Positions 28,001 through 36,335 are shown, counted from the stretch's first letter. The stretch is 64,000 nt of DNA from Candidatus Aminicenantota bacterium (GCA_017886205.1 JAFNEO010000045.1:1-64000); one strand, 5' to 3'. Notes: generated by a model from the letters alone, not told the origin. A program made the numbers and translations.

Positions 28001-28042
28001 GATGCCAACTAGAGCGAGTAAACAATTGCGCCATTTACTCAC
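25004..28042 (-). CDS. TonB-dependent receptor, Oar-like, with carboxypeptidase-regulatory domain
   Basis: This outer-membrane protein of 1012 residues has a signal peptide (SKWRNCLLALVGILAVSGML then AQA), a carboxypeptidase-regulatory-like domain (about 28-105, GRVYGTVSDSDGNALPGVTV), a plug domain (about 115-230) and a large beta-barrel ending LGVKFIF with the usual C-terminal Phe. It lacks a distinct TonB box at the very N-terminus, as is common for Oar-type receptors. The start is a GTG at 28042 with a perfect AGGAGG 7 nt upstream. The frame stays open to 28123, but that part has no homology or better ribosome site. The ligand is unknown; oligosaccharides and peptides are usual for the group. 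It is followed by a strong terminator, so it is monocistronic. Confidence 0.93.
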   Translation of the reverse strand: MSKWRNCLLALVGILAVSGMLSAQAPAGRVYGTVSDSDGNALPGVTVEATSPKFIGKATTVTDAEGIYRLFALQPGTYKITYNLQGFKPLTREGIVVQLEMTVKLDVILEMGTLEEEVTVIGQSPLIDVKSTVKGMTLTKEMFEILPRGRNFDTLATAVPGVNVEPWLGGLSVDGASGAENMFYMDGTDITETRTGQRKQSAAFEFVDEVQIKASGYQAEYGGALGGVISVVTRQGGNEFHGELIGFYEGSKLTGKERDTLRINPLIATPTAEYVNYQDLYGKELNHRYEGGFSLGGYILKDRLWFFGSVLPVSNPITRTIDWLTTADVKESDEFTQKNYQYNFQVKVTAQPISFMRLGASFVNNFTKYKGNLPARDGTGSLTDVYGEYGYSYPNYSAAGFADLTFGNNFMINLRGGRFFYNTTNQLVNSSSARLLLTGYGTARFPEIPSDLQRPLGWQTHGRIYEIKKNIAYKNHAEADFTFYLNLAGEHAWKAGVGYVRQGQDEDSTVNMQYPDTYFYWGQNCIRQGRNFGTGTYGYVEVRGNETTGVLGGFYNVYNERWALYLQDSWTIADRFTLNLGLRAESEYVPPYTASLPAGFENWRPMEFKFGDKLSPRVGFVYDIFGDASLKVFGTFGRYYDNIKTYMAADSYGGFKWKSAYYKLNDYNWNQWGAMPPASAELMGVLDWRIPSFESTDPSLKPVSQDEFSGGVEKLLMENVSFTARLVYKHLRYMIEDVGVITAAGEEYFESNPGYGYTLHVGNGTGKFDVKYPETPKAKRDYYGLNLSIDKRLSNNWLGGFSYTWSRLQGNCSGLAAADEFGRVAPYIERMFDNWVMAVTKDLSYIDGPLPTDRTHFFKFYGAYTFPFRLTLGAVLNAMSGVPFTETWSILDVYWYPYGRGYSREGITGNDLVQERTPLFWFANVYAEYNLRLGKYTLNFNVNVDNILDLKIARRLYAYRMYENITVDEDTVLGKNWDLTSDDWNFVQHPQYKMKMDFQSPIAVRLGVKFIF

Positions 28043-28376
28043 TATTTTTCCTCCTTTTTCTCCTAATTCAAAAGAACTTTTCCTCGAGCGGATAATCGTA
28101 ATCCGCTCCGAACTCCATCCCAAACGCAGTTCGATACCTGCTGATTCTCACCTCCTTTTTCCTGTAGCTAAATTTTTTCATATGCATACACAACAATTTT
28201 GCTTAAATATTTGCAAGATATATGCCAGATTTTAAAAACTCTATCTCATTTAAAATGAATAACTTAAATATCAAGCGCCGAGACCATTATTCAATTTTTT
28301 GAATTTTCTCCAAATTATTGGATTTTTCAATATAATCAACTCTGGATTGACGTTGCTTCTCCTTCTATAATTATGA
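28043..28376. promoter_or_regulatory. AT-rich intergenic region between divergent genes
   Basis: This 334-bp gap, markedly richer in A+T than its surroundings from about 28160 on, separates the TonB receptor (minus) from the secreted hypothetical gene (plus). It must hold promoters for both. TATAAT-like hexamers occur near 28330 and 28365 on the plus strand, but none has a well-spaced -35 box. A second AGGAGG on the minus strand near 28150 has no clear ORF. No riboswitch consensus was recognised. Confidence 0.5.
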
Positions 28377-28916
28377 ATGAACATCCCCATGGAACCCGGA
28401 AAAATCCGGCTGCAAAGAAGCCGTCGTCTCGTCTATCGCCGGGCGGCCGGCGCGGTCCTACTTTCATTCGGGTTTACGGCCGCCCTGGCCGCGCCCTGCG
28501 GACCCGAGCCGGTAAAGAAATATCTCGCCATCCTTAAACAGATCCACGCCGAGGTCAAGGAGATCGGGCCCTACCCCGACGAGGATTTCATCCGCCGGGA
28601 ATTCTTCGTGGGCGAAGACGATGATGACACGAACAAAGACGTCCATGTCTCCGTCCTTATCCAGCCCTTGGAATCGAAAGAGACGATGACGATCCGGGTG
28701 ACCGAGATGGCCAAGGACCCAGGGAATCCCCGGGCCAGGCTGGCCAAGACCTCAAGAATGCTGACTTGCCTTGTCGCCGAGGACCGGTTGGAAGTCCAGA
28801 GCTCCGACTACGAAGAGAAAGACCTAGCCGAGCTTGTGCCTGAGATCCTCACAGCCATCCAGAATAAAAAAAGACTCCTCAAACTTAATCTTTGCGAAAG
28901 TGGGCGCCCAGGCTGA
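28377..28916 (+). CDS. Secreted hypothetical protein
   Basis: I do not recognise the family of this 179-residue protein. Basic residues are followed by a hydrophobic stretch (AAGAVLLSFGFTAALAAP, about residues 22-39), a probable signal peptide or N-terminal anchor. The mature part is charged, with an acidic EDDDDTNKD cluster near 75-84 and a Glu-rich C-terminal helix. Only two cysteines (Cys41 and one near residue 130) precede the C-terminal Cys. The stop lies 32 bp inside the 3' end of nadB on the other strand, so the last residues may be dispensable. Codon use looks like that of its neighbours. Confidence 0.6.
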   Translation: MNIPMEPGKIRLQRSRRLVYRRAAGAVLLSFGFTAALAAPCGPEPVKKYLAILKQIHAEVKEIGPYPDEDFIRREFFVGEDDDDTNKDVHVSVLIQPLESKETMTIRVTEMAKDPGNPRARLAKTSRMLTCLVAEDRLEVQSSDYEEKDLAELVPEILTAIQNKKRLLKLNLCESGRPG

Positions 28917-30459
28917 CCGTGTTGGCCAGGGCCGCATGGGTGATCATCAGGGCCACCTGGATCCCGTGCTTCAGCCCGACTACTTTGGGGTCCATCTTCG
29001 CTTCCTTGTAGAACTTTTCGATCCGGTGCCGCAGATACTCCAGGTCCGCCTTGGCCCTTTCCAGCCTCTTCCTGGTGCGGATGATTCCGGCATAGTTCCA
29101 CATCGTCGAGCGGATGCTCAGCCAATCCTGGTTGACAAGAGCCGGGTCGATCTCTTCTTCCCTGTCCGGATAATACCAGGGATGAATTTCCTCGGGCTCG
29201 TAGGGCAGCGCCGGGTCGAAATGGGAGGCGATATCCTGGGCGGCCCGCGTTCCCCAGACCAATCCCTCCAGCAGTGATGTCGAGGCCAGGCGGTTCGCCC
29301 CGTGGACTCCGGTGCAGGACACCTCTCCCACGGCGTAGAGATTGCGGAGAGAACTCCTCCCCCAGCTGTCGACCAGGACGCCGCCGCAACAGTAATGGGC
29401 GGCCGGCACTACGGGGATCGGCTCCTTGGTGATATCGATGCCATATTCGAGGCAGGTCCGGTGGATGTAGGGAAACCTCTTCTTGATGTCCACCTTGGCA
29501 TAGGAGGCGAGGTCGAGCAGGACATAGTTCGAGTCGCTGTTGGTCATCTCTTCGTATATGGCCCGCGACACTTCATCGCGCGGGGCCAGGTCGCGCCGGT
29601 CGCTGTACTTCTCCATGAAGGTCTGGCCTTCTTTCGTTTTCAGGCGGGCGCCCTCTCCCCTCACCGTTTCCGAGATCAGGAAGCCGTCGGCGTCGCGGTG
29701 AAAAAGCGAGGTCGGATGGAACTGGATGTACTCCATGTTGACGATGCGCGCCCCCCCCCGGTGGGCCATGGCATAGCCCGCGCCGATGGCCTCGCGGGGG
29801 TTCGAGGTGTAGAGGTAGACAGCGCCGCAGCCTCCGGTCGCCAGGATGGTGTAAGGAGCGAAAAAGATGTTGACCGCGCTGGCGGTGTTGTCTAGAACAT
29901 AGGCCCCGATGCACTGCGGTTCGCGGTAGTAGGCCATCAGGTTCTTGGAATGGTGGGGGACGGTCAGTAGGTCGACGGCCGTGCGTTCCGTGAGCAACGT
30001 GACATTGCCGTAGCTCTTCAGTGCCTCAACGAATTTCTCTTCGATCGTCCGGCCCGTCGTATCCTTGACATGGAGGATACGGCGGCGGGAATGCCCGGCC
30101 TCTTGGGCATAGTCCAGGTCGTCTTCGCTGCTCCGGGTGAAGGGGATGCGCAGCTCTTCGATCAGAATCCTCTCGACGAGCTCCCTGCCCAGGCCGGCCA
30201 GCACCTCAACGGATTCGGGGTTGTTGATGCCGTCGCCCGTCTTGATGATGTCCTCCTTCAGGAGCTGGGGGTTGTCGTTTTTCCCCAGCGAGACAATCCC
30301 GCCCTGAGCATAGAGAGTGTTGGATTCCTGGGGCTCTGATGCTTTGGTGATGATGTTCACGCGGAGGCCGCGCTTGGCCGCCTCCAGGGCCGCGCTGGCC
30401 CCGGCAATCCCGCAGCCGATGACCAGGATGTCCGACCGGAAAACACGGTTTTTAGGCAT
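28885..30459 (-). CDS. nadB: L-aspartate oxidase
   Basis: NadB oxidises L-aspartate to iminoaspartate, the first step of de novo NAD synthesis. The 524-residue length is normal. It has the FAD-binding VIGCGIAGASAALEAAKRG at the N-terminus, the MEYIQFHPTS substrate segment, and the GGVLVDSWGRSSLRNLYAVGEVS FAD-site region characteristic of the succinate dehydrogenase/NadB flavoprotein family. HGANRLASTSLLEGLVWG is a NadB hallmark. It overlaps nadC by 8 bp. nadA is not in this window, so the pathway must be completed elsewhere. Confidence 0.95.
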   Translation of the reverse strand: MPKNRVFRSDILVIGCGIAGASAALEAAKRGLRVNIITKASEPQESNTLYAQGGIVSLGKNDNPQLLKEDIIKTGDGINNPESVEVLAGLGRELVERILIEELRIPFTRSSEDDLDYAQEAGHSRRRILHVKDTTGRTIEEKFVEALKSYGNVTLLTERTAVDLLTVPHHSKNLMAYYREPQCIGAYVLDNTASAVNIFFAPYTILATGGCGAVYLYTSNPREAIGAGYAMAHRGGARIVNMEYIQFHPTSLFHRDADGFLISETVRGEGARLKTKEGQTFMEKYSDRRDLAPRDEVSRAIYEEMTNSDSNYVLLDLASYAKVDIKKRFPYIHRTCLEYGIDITKEPIPVVPAAHYCCGGVLVDSWGRSSLRNLYAVGEVSCTGVHGANRLASTSLLEGLVWGTRAAQDIASHFDPALPYEPEEIHPWYYPDREEEIDPALVNQDWLSIRSTMWNYAGIIRTRKRLERAKADLEYLRHRIEKFYKEAKMDPKVVGLKHGIQVALMITHAALANTVSLGAHFRKD

Positions 30460-31306
30460 TGTGCCTTCCCCTTTTGAATTCGAGGCTGATATCGACCGAG
30501 CTGAAGGAATGGGTCAGGCCGCCCACGGAAATGTATTCGACGCCCAGCTCGGCGATCCGCCGCGCCCGCCTCAGGGTGACTTTGCCCGAGACTTCGACCG
30601 GGACCCGGCCCTTGAGCCGGCGGACGATAGTCCGCATCCCCCCCAATGACATGTTGTCGAGCATGATCCTATTCGCCCCGGCGGCCACGGCTTCTTTGGC
30701 TGCTGCAAAGTCGGCGACCTCAACCTCGATAACTGTCCCTCGCTCGACCTTCTCTCTGACCCTCCGAACGGCTTCCGAGATACTGCCCACGAGGGCCAGG
30801 TGGTTGTCCTTGATCAGCACCATATCGGAGAGGCTCGAACGATGGTTCTCACCGCCTCCCATCCTGACCGCGTATTTCTCGAGGCAACGGAGGGTGGGCG
30901 TCGTCTTGCGCGTGTCCATGATTTTGGCGTCCGTCCCGGCCACGGCCTCGACAAACCGGCGGGTCTTGGTCGCGATGCCCGACATCCGCTGCAGAAAATT
31001 CAGGGCCGTGCGCTCGCCTTTGAGGAGAGAGATCGAGCGGCCCCAAACTTCGGCCAAAATATCTCCCGCCTTGAAAGCCCGGCCGTCGCGGGACAGACGG
31101 CGGAACCGCACCTCGGGGTCGATCCGCTCGAACACCCGGCGGGCCACACCGAGTCCGGCCAGGACACCAGCTTCTTTGGCCAGGAAAATAGCCCGGGACC
31201 TGGACGCGGCAGAGAGCAGGCTCTCCGAGGTAATGTCGCCCTCAGGAATATCTTCTTTCAGGGCGGCGTCGATGAGCGGATCCAAATCGGTATAGCGAAG
31301 TCTCAT
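30452..31306 (-). CDS. nadC: Nicotinate-nucleotide pyrophosphorylase (quinolinate phosphoribosyltransferase)
   Basis: NadC converts quinolinate and PRPP to nicotinate mononucleotide. The product of about 284 residues contains KGERTALNFLQRMSGIAT, the DTRKTTPTLR motif and GGGENHR, all diagnostic of NadC, plus the late EVSGKVTL and SVGGLTHS segments. The ATG at 31306 is preferred over the ATG at 31312. The -10 box ends at 31315, so transcription should begin at about 31308 to 31306 and the upstream ATG would not be transcribed. nadB follows with an 8-bp overlap. Confidence 0.95.
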   Translation of the reverse strand: MRLRYTDLDPLIDAALKEDIPEGDITSESLLSAASRSRAIFLAKEAGVLAGLGVARRVFERIDPEVRFRRLSRDGRAFKAGDILAEVWGRSISLLKGERTALNFLQRMSGIATKTRRFVEAVAGTDAKIMDTRKTTPTLRCLEKYAVRMGGGENHRSSLSDMVLIKDNHLALVGSISEAVRRVREKVERGTVIEVEVADFAAAKEAVAAGANRIMLDNMSLGGMRTIVRRLKGRVPVEVSGKVTLRRARRIAELGVEYISVGGLTHSFSSVDISLEFKRGRHNA

Positions 31307-31314
31307 TGCCATTG

Positions 31315-31343
31315 ATTATAGAGGGCCTTCCCGGTCCAGTCAA
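31315..31343 (-). promoter_or_regulatory. Promoter of nadC-nadB
   Basis: On the minus strand, TTGACT (31338-31343), 17 nt and a perfect TATAAT (31315-31320). The predicted transcription start falls at or within 2 nt of the nadC ATG at 31306, so the mRNA would be leaderless. Confidence 0.75.
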
Positions 31344-31508
31344 ACAGGCTCGGATATGGGGTTCGTCAGCCCGCTCAGTCGTCCACGGACTTCCTCACCC
31401 ATACCCTTCGCCTCAACCAGCGAAGAAAAAATGGCTGCCCAGCGGAAGGCAATCAACCACGTCAATCTAGTGAGATTGCATCTCTTTCCCAGATTCTAAT
31501 TATTCGGA

Positions 31509-31536
31509 TTGACTGGAACTCCCAGTGAGTTAAAAT
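31509..31536 (+). promoter_or_regulatory. Promoter of the corrinoid adenosyltransferase gene
   Basis: TTGACT (31509-31514), 16 nt and TAAAAT (31531-31536). The start site is expected near 31543, about 3 nt before the ATG at 31546. There is no Shine-Dalgarno sequence and no room for a cobalamin riboswitch. Confidence 0.65.
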
Positions 31537-31545
31537 AGAGTCGCG

Positions 31546-32079
31546 ATGGCGGATAAGTTCAAAGGGTACGTCCAGGTTTATACCGGCAACGGCAAAGGCA
31601 AGACGACCGCCGCCCTTGGCCTGGCGCTCCGGGCGGCGGGGCACGGCCTGCGCTCTTACATTGGACAGTTCCTTAAGGGACAGGTCTACGGTGAGCTCGC
31701 CGCCGCCCGCAAGCTCAAGCCTTTGATCACTATCGAGCAGTTCGGCCGGAAAGGCTTTGTCCATGTCACCGAGAATCCCGATGAAGAGGACATCCGCAGG
31801 GCCAGGGCGGGACTAGAGAAATGCCGCCGGGCCATGCTTTCGGGACGGTTCGCCATCGTCGTCCTGGACGAGATCAATGTGGCCCTGCACTTCCGCCTGC
31901 TCGGAGAAAAGGACGTCCACGGCCTTCTCGACCAGAAGCCGGCCGAGGTCGAAGTCGTGCTGACCGGCCGCTACGCTCCGCCCTCTCTCCTCAAGCGTGC
32001 CGACCTGGTCACGGAGATGAAGGATAAGAAACACTATTATGCCCGGGGAGTGAGGGCCCGGGCAGGCATCGAGAAGTGA
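31546..32079 (+). CDS. cobO: Cob(I)yrinic acid a,c-diamide adenosyltransferase (CobA/CobO type)
   Basis: This enzyme attaches the 5'-deoxyadenosyl group of ATP to cobalt(I) corrinoids to make adenosylcobalamin. The 177-residue product has the P-loop-like GNGKGKTTAALGLALRA (14-30) and the ERAR-family segments YIGQFLKG and VLDEINVALHFRLL. Its length is typical for CobO. Other B12 genes are absent from the window, so it may serve corrinoid salvage. Its near-leaderless promoter is noted separately. The zincin gene starts 24 nt downstream. Confidence 0.92.
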   Translation: MADKFKGYVQVYTGNGKGKTTAALGLALRAAGHGLRSYIGQFLKGQVYGELAAARKLKPLITIEQFGRKGFVHVTENPDEEDIRRARAGLEKCRRAMLSGRFAIVVLDEINVALHFRLLGEKDVHGLLDQKPAEVEVVLTGRYAPPSLLKRADLVTEMKDKKHYYARGVRARAGIEK

Positions 32080-32103
32080 CGGAAGTGGAGACGCCGGCGC
32101 CCG

Positions 32104-32460
32104 ATGGACAGAGCGAAATTCGAGAGCCTGGTCGCTGAAGCGCTCGCTTCCCTCCCCCTGAAATTCCGGGAGCGTATCGAGAACCTGGCTGTCATAGTCG
32201 AGGAGAGGCCGCCCCGCCGCCGCTCTTCGCGAGCCCCGGGCAGCATGCTGCTCGGACTTTACCACGGCGTTCCTCTCAAGGACCGCGGTTCCTACTACGG
32301 CAACATCCCGCCCGACGTCATCGTCATCTACCAGGAGCCGATCGAGCGGATCTCCGCCTCGGAGGATGAGATCAAGGAGCGAGTCAGGGAGGTCGTGTTT
32401 CACGAAGTCGGCCATTACTTCGGGCTGAGCGAGAAAGACCTGCGGGACATCGAGGATTGA
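32104..32460 (+). CDS. Metallopeptidase-family (zincin) protein
   Basis: This 118-residue protein matches the small zincin-like family (PF06262). The C-terminal HEVGHYFGLSEKD gives His100-Glu101-xx-His104 plus a downstream Asp, the metzincin-like HExxHxxGxxxxD arrangement. The central segment (GLYHGVPLKDR, PPDVIVIYQEPI) is typical of the family. Members are soluble and cytoplasmic, with no known substrate. It lies in a run of plus-strand genes with short gaps (24 nt before, 25 nt after). Confidence 0.88.
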   Translation: MDRAKFESLVAEALASLPLKFRERIENLAVIVEERPPRRRSSRAPGSMLLGLYHGVPLKDRGSYYGNIPPDVIVIYQEPIERISASEDEIKERVREVVFHEVGHYFGLSEKDLRDIED

Positions 32461-32485
32461 GAGGGAACCCGGAAAGGAGGCCGTC

Positions 32486-33388
32486 ATGGCCAAGAGCTTC
32501 GAAGGCGTCTTTGCCGCTTTGACGACGCCCTTTGCCGGCGACGAGATCGCCGTCGAAGGGTTCAGGAAAAACATCCTCCGCTGCAACACGACAGGCCTCG
32601 CGGGCTACGTGGTCCTGGGGTCGACAGGTGAAGCGGTCCTGCTCGGTGATGCCGAATCGGAGAAGCTCGTCGCCGCCGCCCGGGCGACGAGCGCGCCCGA
32701 GATGAAGGTCATCGCCGGAGCCTCCCGGGAATCGACCCGCCTGACCATCGAATTCGCCAACCGTCTGGCCGAGCTGGGGGCGGACGCCGTCCTGGTCAAG
32801 CCCCCTCACTACTATAAATCACTGATGAGCCCGGATGTGATCAAGCGCTACTATTTCGAAGTCGCCGACAAGTCCTCGGTCCCCATGCTCATATATAACA
32901 TTCCCCAGAACACGGGAATCTCGGTGGAGCCGTCCACCATCATCGAGCTCTCTCGCCATCCGAACATCGCGGGTGTTAAGGACAGCTCGGGAGTGTTGTC
33001 CAACCTCACCGACGTGGTCCCCGAAGCCCGGCCCGATTTCCGTTTCTTCCTGGGAGCGGGAAGTCTTTTCCTGGTCGGACTCCTGCTCGGCGCGAGCGGC
33101 GGCATCCTGGCCATGGCCGCGGCCGTCCCCGAGCTCTGTGTCGAGGTCCAAACCCTGTTCCGCCGCGGGAAACTGGCCGAGGCCCGCAAGCTGCAGCTCG
33201 ACCTCGCGCCGCTCAACAAGGCCCTGACCCAGACCCTGGGCATCCCCGCGATCAAATATGCCCTCGACCTCCTGGGGTATGCCGGCGGCGCCCCCCGTCC
33301 TCCCCTGCTGCCTCTGGATGAGACCGGAAAAGCGCAGGTCCGGCGTCTACTGGCGAAGCTCGGCCTCCTGGAAAGCCAGGCGGAATAG
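32486..33388 (+). CDS. Dihydrodipicolinate synthase-family aldolase
   Basis: This class I Schiff-base aldolase of 300 residues belongs to the DapA/NAL superfamily. The Schiff-base lysine is in GVKDSSG (near 168), the catalytic tyrosine in IYNIPQNTG, and the substrate loop is VLGSTGEAVLL. The KPPHYYKSLMSPDVIKRYY stretch is closer to 4-hydroxy-2-oxoglutarate aldolase-like (HOGA) enzymes than to lysine-pathway DapA, and no lysine genes are nearby. The exact substrate is therefore open. GGAAAGGAGG precedes the ATG. Confidence 0.87.
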   Translation: MAKSFEGVFAALTTPFAGDEIAVEGFRKNILRCNTTGLAGYVVLGSTGEAVLLGDAESEKLVAAARATSAPEMKVIAGASRESTRLTIEFANRLAELGADAVLVKPPHYYKSLMSPDVIKRYYFEVADKSSVPMLIYNIPQNTGISVEPSTIIELSRHPNIAGVKDSSGVLSNLTDVVPEARPDFRFFLGAGSLFLVGLLLGASGGILAMAAAVPELCVEVQTLFRRGKLAEARKLQLDLAPLNKALTQTLGIPAIKYALDLLGYAGGAPRPPLLPLDETGKAQVRRLLAKLGLLESQAE

Positions 33389-33422
33389 AGATGGCGGCCG
33401 GTAGGTAAAAGCGAGGAAAAGG

Positions 33423-34640
33423 GTGTCGAATTCAAGACGGAAGTTCATGAAAAACGTGGCCCTCGGAGGCCTAGCCTCCCTGTCGGGCTTCCTCGGTACT
33501 TCGAAGGCCGCCCGGGCCCAAGAGTGGAGACAAAAGCGGGGCGAGATGTGGTACCGACGGCTGGGCCGGACCGGCCTGTTCATCTCGGAGATCAGCCTCG
33601 GGGGGAGCCCCCTGCCCGATTGGTCACTCTTTCGCGAGATCATCGAGCGCGGCGTGAACTATATCGACACCTCCACTTCCTACAGCAACGGCAACAGCGA
33701 GCGCCAGATCGGCCGTCTCATCAAGGAAACCGGCCGGGACAAGGTGTTTGTCTGCACCAAGTTCCATCTCCGCGGCAACTGGGACGAGAATTCCATCCTC
33801 CGGTCGGTCAGAGGCAGCCTGGAGCGTCTGCAGACGGACTACCTGGACGTGCTCTCCGTCCACGGCGCCGAGCGACCGGAGGACCTGGTGGATGAGAGAG
33901 TGGCCGGCGCCTTCGAGCGGTTGAAGAAGGAGGGGAAGTGCCGGTTCTGCGGGCTGTCCTGCCACTCCAACCATGAGCGCGTGGTCCGGACGGCCGTGGA
34001 CTGCGGCCGCTACGACATGGTCCAGGTCGGCTACAACGTCTTCGACATCGAGGAGCCTTCCCAAGACGTCGAGACCTATGATGACTACCTCGGGGTCAGC
34101 CGGATGAGAGATCTGATCCGGTATGCGGCTTCGCGCGAGGTCGGCGTTATCGCCATGAAAACGCTCAAAGTCGGGGGCCGGCGGCAGAACCTGGACCGAT
34201 ACCGCGCGGGGACGTCCTCTCTCTTTCAGGCCATGCTCAAATGGGTGTTGGAGGACCGCGATGTCTCCAGCGCCGTTACCGAGATGCTGAACCGGCAGCA
34301 AATGGAGGAGGACCTGGCCGTGGCCGGGACGGCCCTGACTTCAGAAGAGAGGTCCGCCCTTTGGCTTCATGTGGCCGAGAACGGCCGCGATTACTGCCGC
34401 CTCTGCGGCCGCTGCCGCGAACAGTGTCCCTCCGGTATCGCCACTTCAGATATCCTCCGCTTCCTGGCTTATCACGATAGTTATGGAAAGGCGACCGCCG
34501 CCAGGACGGGCTACTCAGGATTCTCGCCAGCGGAGACGGCTCTCGCCTGCCGGGACTGCGGCTCGTGCGAAAAGGCCTGCCCGTATGGTGTACGAATCAG
34601 GGCAAACATCAAAAAGGCGCACGCCACCCTCATCTCTTGA
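33423..34640 (+). CDS. Tat-exported aldo/keto reductase with two [4Fe-4S] clusters
   Basis: The 405-residue protein starts with GTG preceded by AGGAAAAGG. SRRKFMKNVALGG is a good twin-arginine signal, so the folded cofactor-loaded enzyme should be exported. The central part (about 40-310) is an aldo/keto reductase TIM barrel with the catalytic Tyr region NYIDTSTSYSNGNSER and a Lys in FVCTKFHLRG. The C-terminus has two ferredoxin-like clusters, CRLCGRCREQCPSG and CRDCGSCEKACPYG. This fusion type is widespread in anaerobes. It is thought to be an electron-transfer oxidoreductase, with physiological substrate unknown. Confidence 0.9.
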   Translation: MSNSRRKFMKNVALGGLASLSGFLGTSKAARAQEWRQKRGEMWYRRLGRTGLFISEISLGGSPLPDWSLFREIIERGVNYIDTSTSYSNGNSERQIGRLIKETGRDKVFVCTKFHLRGNWDENSILRSVRGSLERLQTDYLDVLSVHGAERPEDLVDERVAGAFERLKKEGKCRFCGLSCHSNHERVVRTAVDCGRYDMVQVGYNVFDIEEPSQDVETYDDYLGVSRMRDLIRYAASREVGVIAMKTLKVGGRRQNLDRYRAGTSSLFQAMLKWVLEDRDVSSAVTEMLNRQQMEEDLAVAGTALTSEERSALWLHVAENGRDYCRLCGRCREQCPSGIATSDILRFLAYHDSYGKATAARTGYSGFSPAETALACRDCGSCEKACPYGVRIRANIKKAHATLIS

Positions 34641-34682
34641 TACCGGTTTGAATGAGTCAGCCGGTTCCCAGGATTGAAAGGA

Positions 34683-34955
<273 letters not shown>

Positions 34956-34961
34956 GAGTCT

Positions 34962-34967
34962 ATTATA
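34962..34967 (-). promoter_or_regulatory. -10 box of the SRP RNA promoter
   Basis: A perfect TATAAT on the minus strand lies 7 nt before the inferred RNA 5' end. The -35 region is poor in consensus. Confidence 0.6.
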
Positions 34968-35003
34968 CCCCGGCGGGAAAGGAATGGAAAGATCCCAGCG
35001 CGA

Positions 35004-36212
35004 TCAGAACCGGTAGGCCAGGCCGCAGCGCAGCAGCAGGCCGTCCCAGAAACCGACTTCGGCCTTCAGCATGAGTCCCTTGTATACGTTGCCCTTGACG
35101 CCGAGGGCGGTGTGGAGAAGGATAAAGCGGTCGAGCTCGATCTCCCCCTCTTCCCGCAAATCGTCGAATGTCTTGGTCTCGTCACCCGAGATACTGCTCT
35201 GGGCGCTGCCGCTGCGGTAGGTTCCCGTGTAGACATAAGCGGCCGTGCCCTCGAGCGGGCCGATCCCCAGGCCGAGAACGAAATAAGGCGTAACGCGCCA
35301 GGAAGGGACGAAATCCCAACGGAAGCTCAGGTTGGTCGTCAATGGATTCGTCTCCACATAAGCGTCTCCCTCGACGGTGGCCGCTGACCCGTCGGTGTAC
35401 CTCTGGGTCACAGGCCCCTTCATCATCACCTTGATCCTCGTCTTTTCGAGGGAGAAGCCGATGCTCATCGAGCCGCGTCTGCCCAGAGGATAGTAACGGA
35501 CCTCGAAGCCGTAGTTGGAGCCTTGGGAATCAAGAGACAAGCTGTGCTCATAAGAAGAGGGGGCCAGCCCATTTCCGTAGATGGCCCTGAGTTGGTCGGT
35601 CACTTGGTCGCGGATTTCGTTGGCGGCTTTCTTGGTCAGCGTGCCCTCAAAGGCCCCCTTGGCCGGGTCGATGCTCCAGGCTGAAAAATGGACGTCGATT
35701 TCGAAGTGGCCCCCCTTCTTTTCCATGATCCCTTCCGGGATGACCTGCTGCTCTTGTTCGGCCCCGAGCTTTTCCTGCGCCTCCGCGGCGGCCTCGGCTG
35801 GAGCGGACACGATTCCCTGTCCGAGTCTTCCCTCGTTCTCCTTTTTTATCTGATTGAAGAGGTCCACATAGGTCTGGGGATGGAAAAGAGACGAAACCTC
35901 TTTTTGCGGGTCGTTCTCCAAGAGTCTGAGAATATATTTCTTGGCATTAGCGGTGTCGTTGAGGTAGAAATAGCAGAGCGAAAGGCCCATGTGCGCCCGG
36001 GAGAGGTTCATCTTACTTACGGAGGTCTGGACGACGCGGAGATAGTCCTCGACGGCCTTCTGATAATCGTCTTTGGCGTAGGCGTCATCGGCTTGGACAA
36101 GGAAGGACGCGGCTTGAGCCTCCCTTTCCCGGGCGGTCTGGGCGGCTAGGATGAGGGGCGCGGAAAGCATCGCGATCAGGATGATCCATCGGGGCAATCT
36201 CTTCGGCATCAT
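35004..36212 (-). CDS. Outer-membrane beta-barrel protein with N-terminal TPR-like region
   Basis: The 402-residue protein has a signal peptide (about 1-24, ending ILAAQ), a helical TPR-like segment (about 30-120), a Glu/Ala-rich linker, and a C-terminal beta-barrel from about residue 170 with alternating aromatic strands ending GLAYRF with terminal Phe. I do not recognise a named family. It probably sits in the outer membrane. GGAGG lies just before tandem ATG codons at 36212 and 36209; the second has better spacing. A strong promoter lies upstream at 36253-36281. Confidence 0.78.
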   Translation of the reverse strand: MMPKRLPRWIILIAMLSAPLILAAQTAREREAQAASFLVQADDAYAKDDYQKAVEDYLRVVQTSVSKMNLSRAHMGLSLCYFYLNDTANAKKYILRLLENDPQKEVSSLFHPQTYVDLFNQIKKENEGRLGQGIVSAPAEAAAEAQEKLGAEQEQQVIPEGIMEKKGGHFEIDVHFSAWSIDPAKGAFEGTLTKKAANEIRDQVTDQLRAIYGNGLAPSSYEHSLSLDSQGSNYGFEVRYYPLGRRGSMSIGFSLEKTRIKVMMKGPVTQRYTDGSAATVEGDAYVETNPLTTNLSFRWDFVPSWRVTPYFVLGLGIGPLEGTAAYVYTGTYRSGSAQSSISGDETKTFDDLREEGEIELDRFILLHTALGVKGNVYKGLMLKAEVGFWDGLLLRCGLAYRF

Positions 36213-36252
36213 TCGTCCTCCAAAATCAGGTTCGCGTCAAAAAATCACCGCC

Positions 36253-36281
36253 ATATTACAAATTGCTTCTCCTTTTGTCAA
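36253..36281 (-). promoter_or_regulatory. Promoter of the outer-membrane protein gene
   Basis: On the minus strand, a perfect TTGACA (36276-36281), 17 nt and TAATAT (36253-36258). The leader would be about 34 nt and includes GGAGG. Confidence 0.75.
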
Positions 36282-36335
36282 AGAAACCGTCCGCCTTCAT
36301 CAAGTCGTGGGACCCCCCTGGAGCGGCCGGTTTCA

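Noticed and set aside
28043-28150. Leader peptide or N-terminal extension upstream of the TonB-receptor start
   Set aside because: The extended frame lacks homology, and the AGGAGG immediately before GTG 28042 explains initiation. The upstream AGGAGG overlaps rather than precedes a GTG.
31313-31545. Cobalamin riboswitch upstream of cobO
   Set aside because: The predicted transcription start lies about 3 nt before the ATG and no B12-box-like sequence is present.
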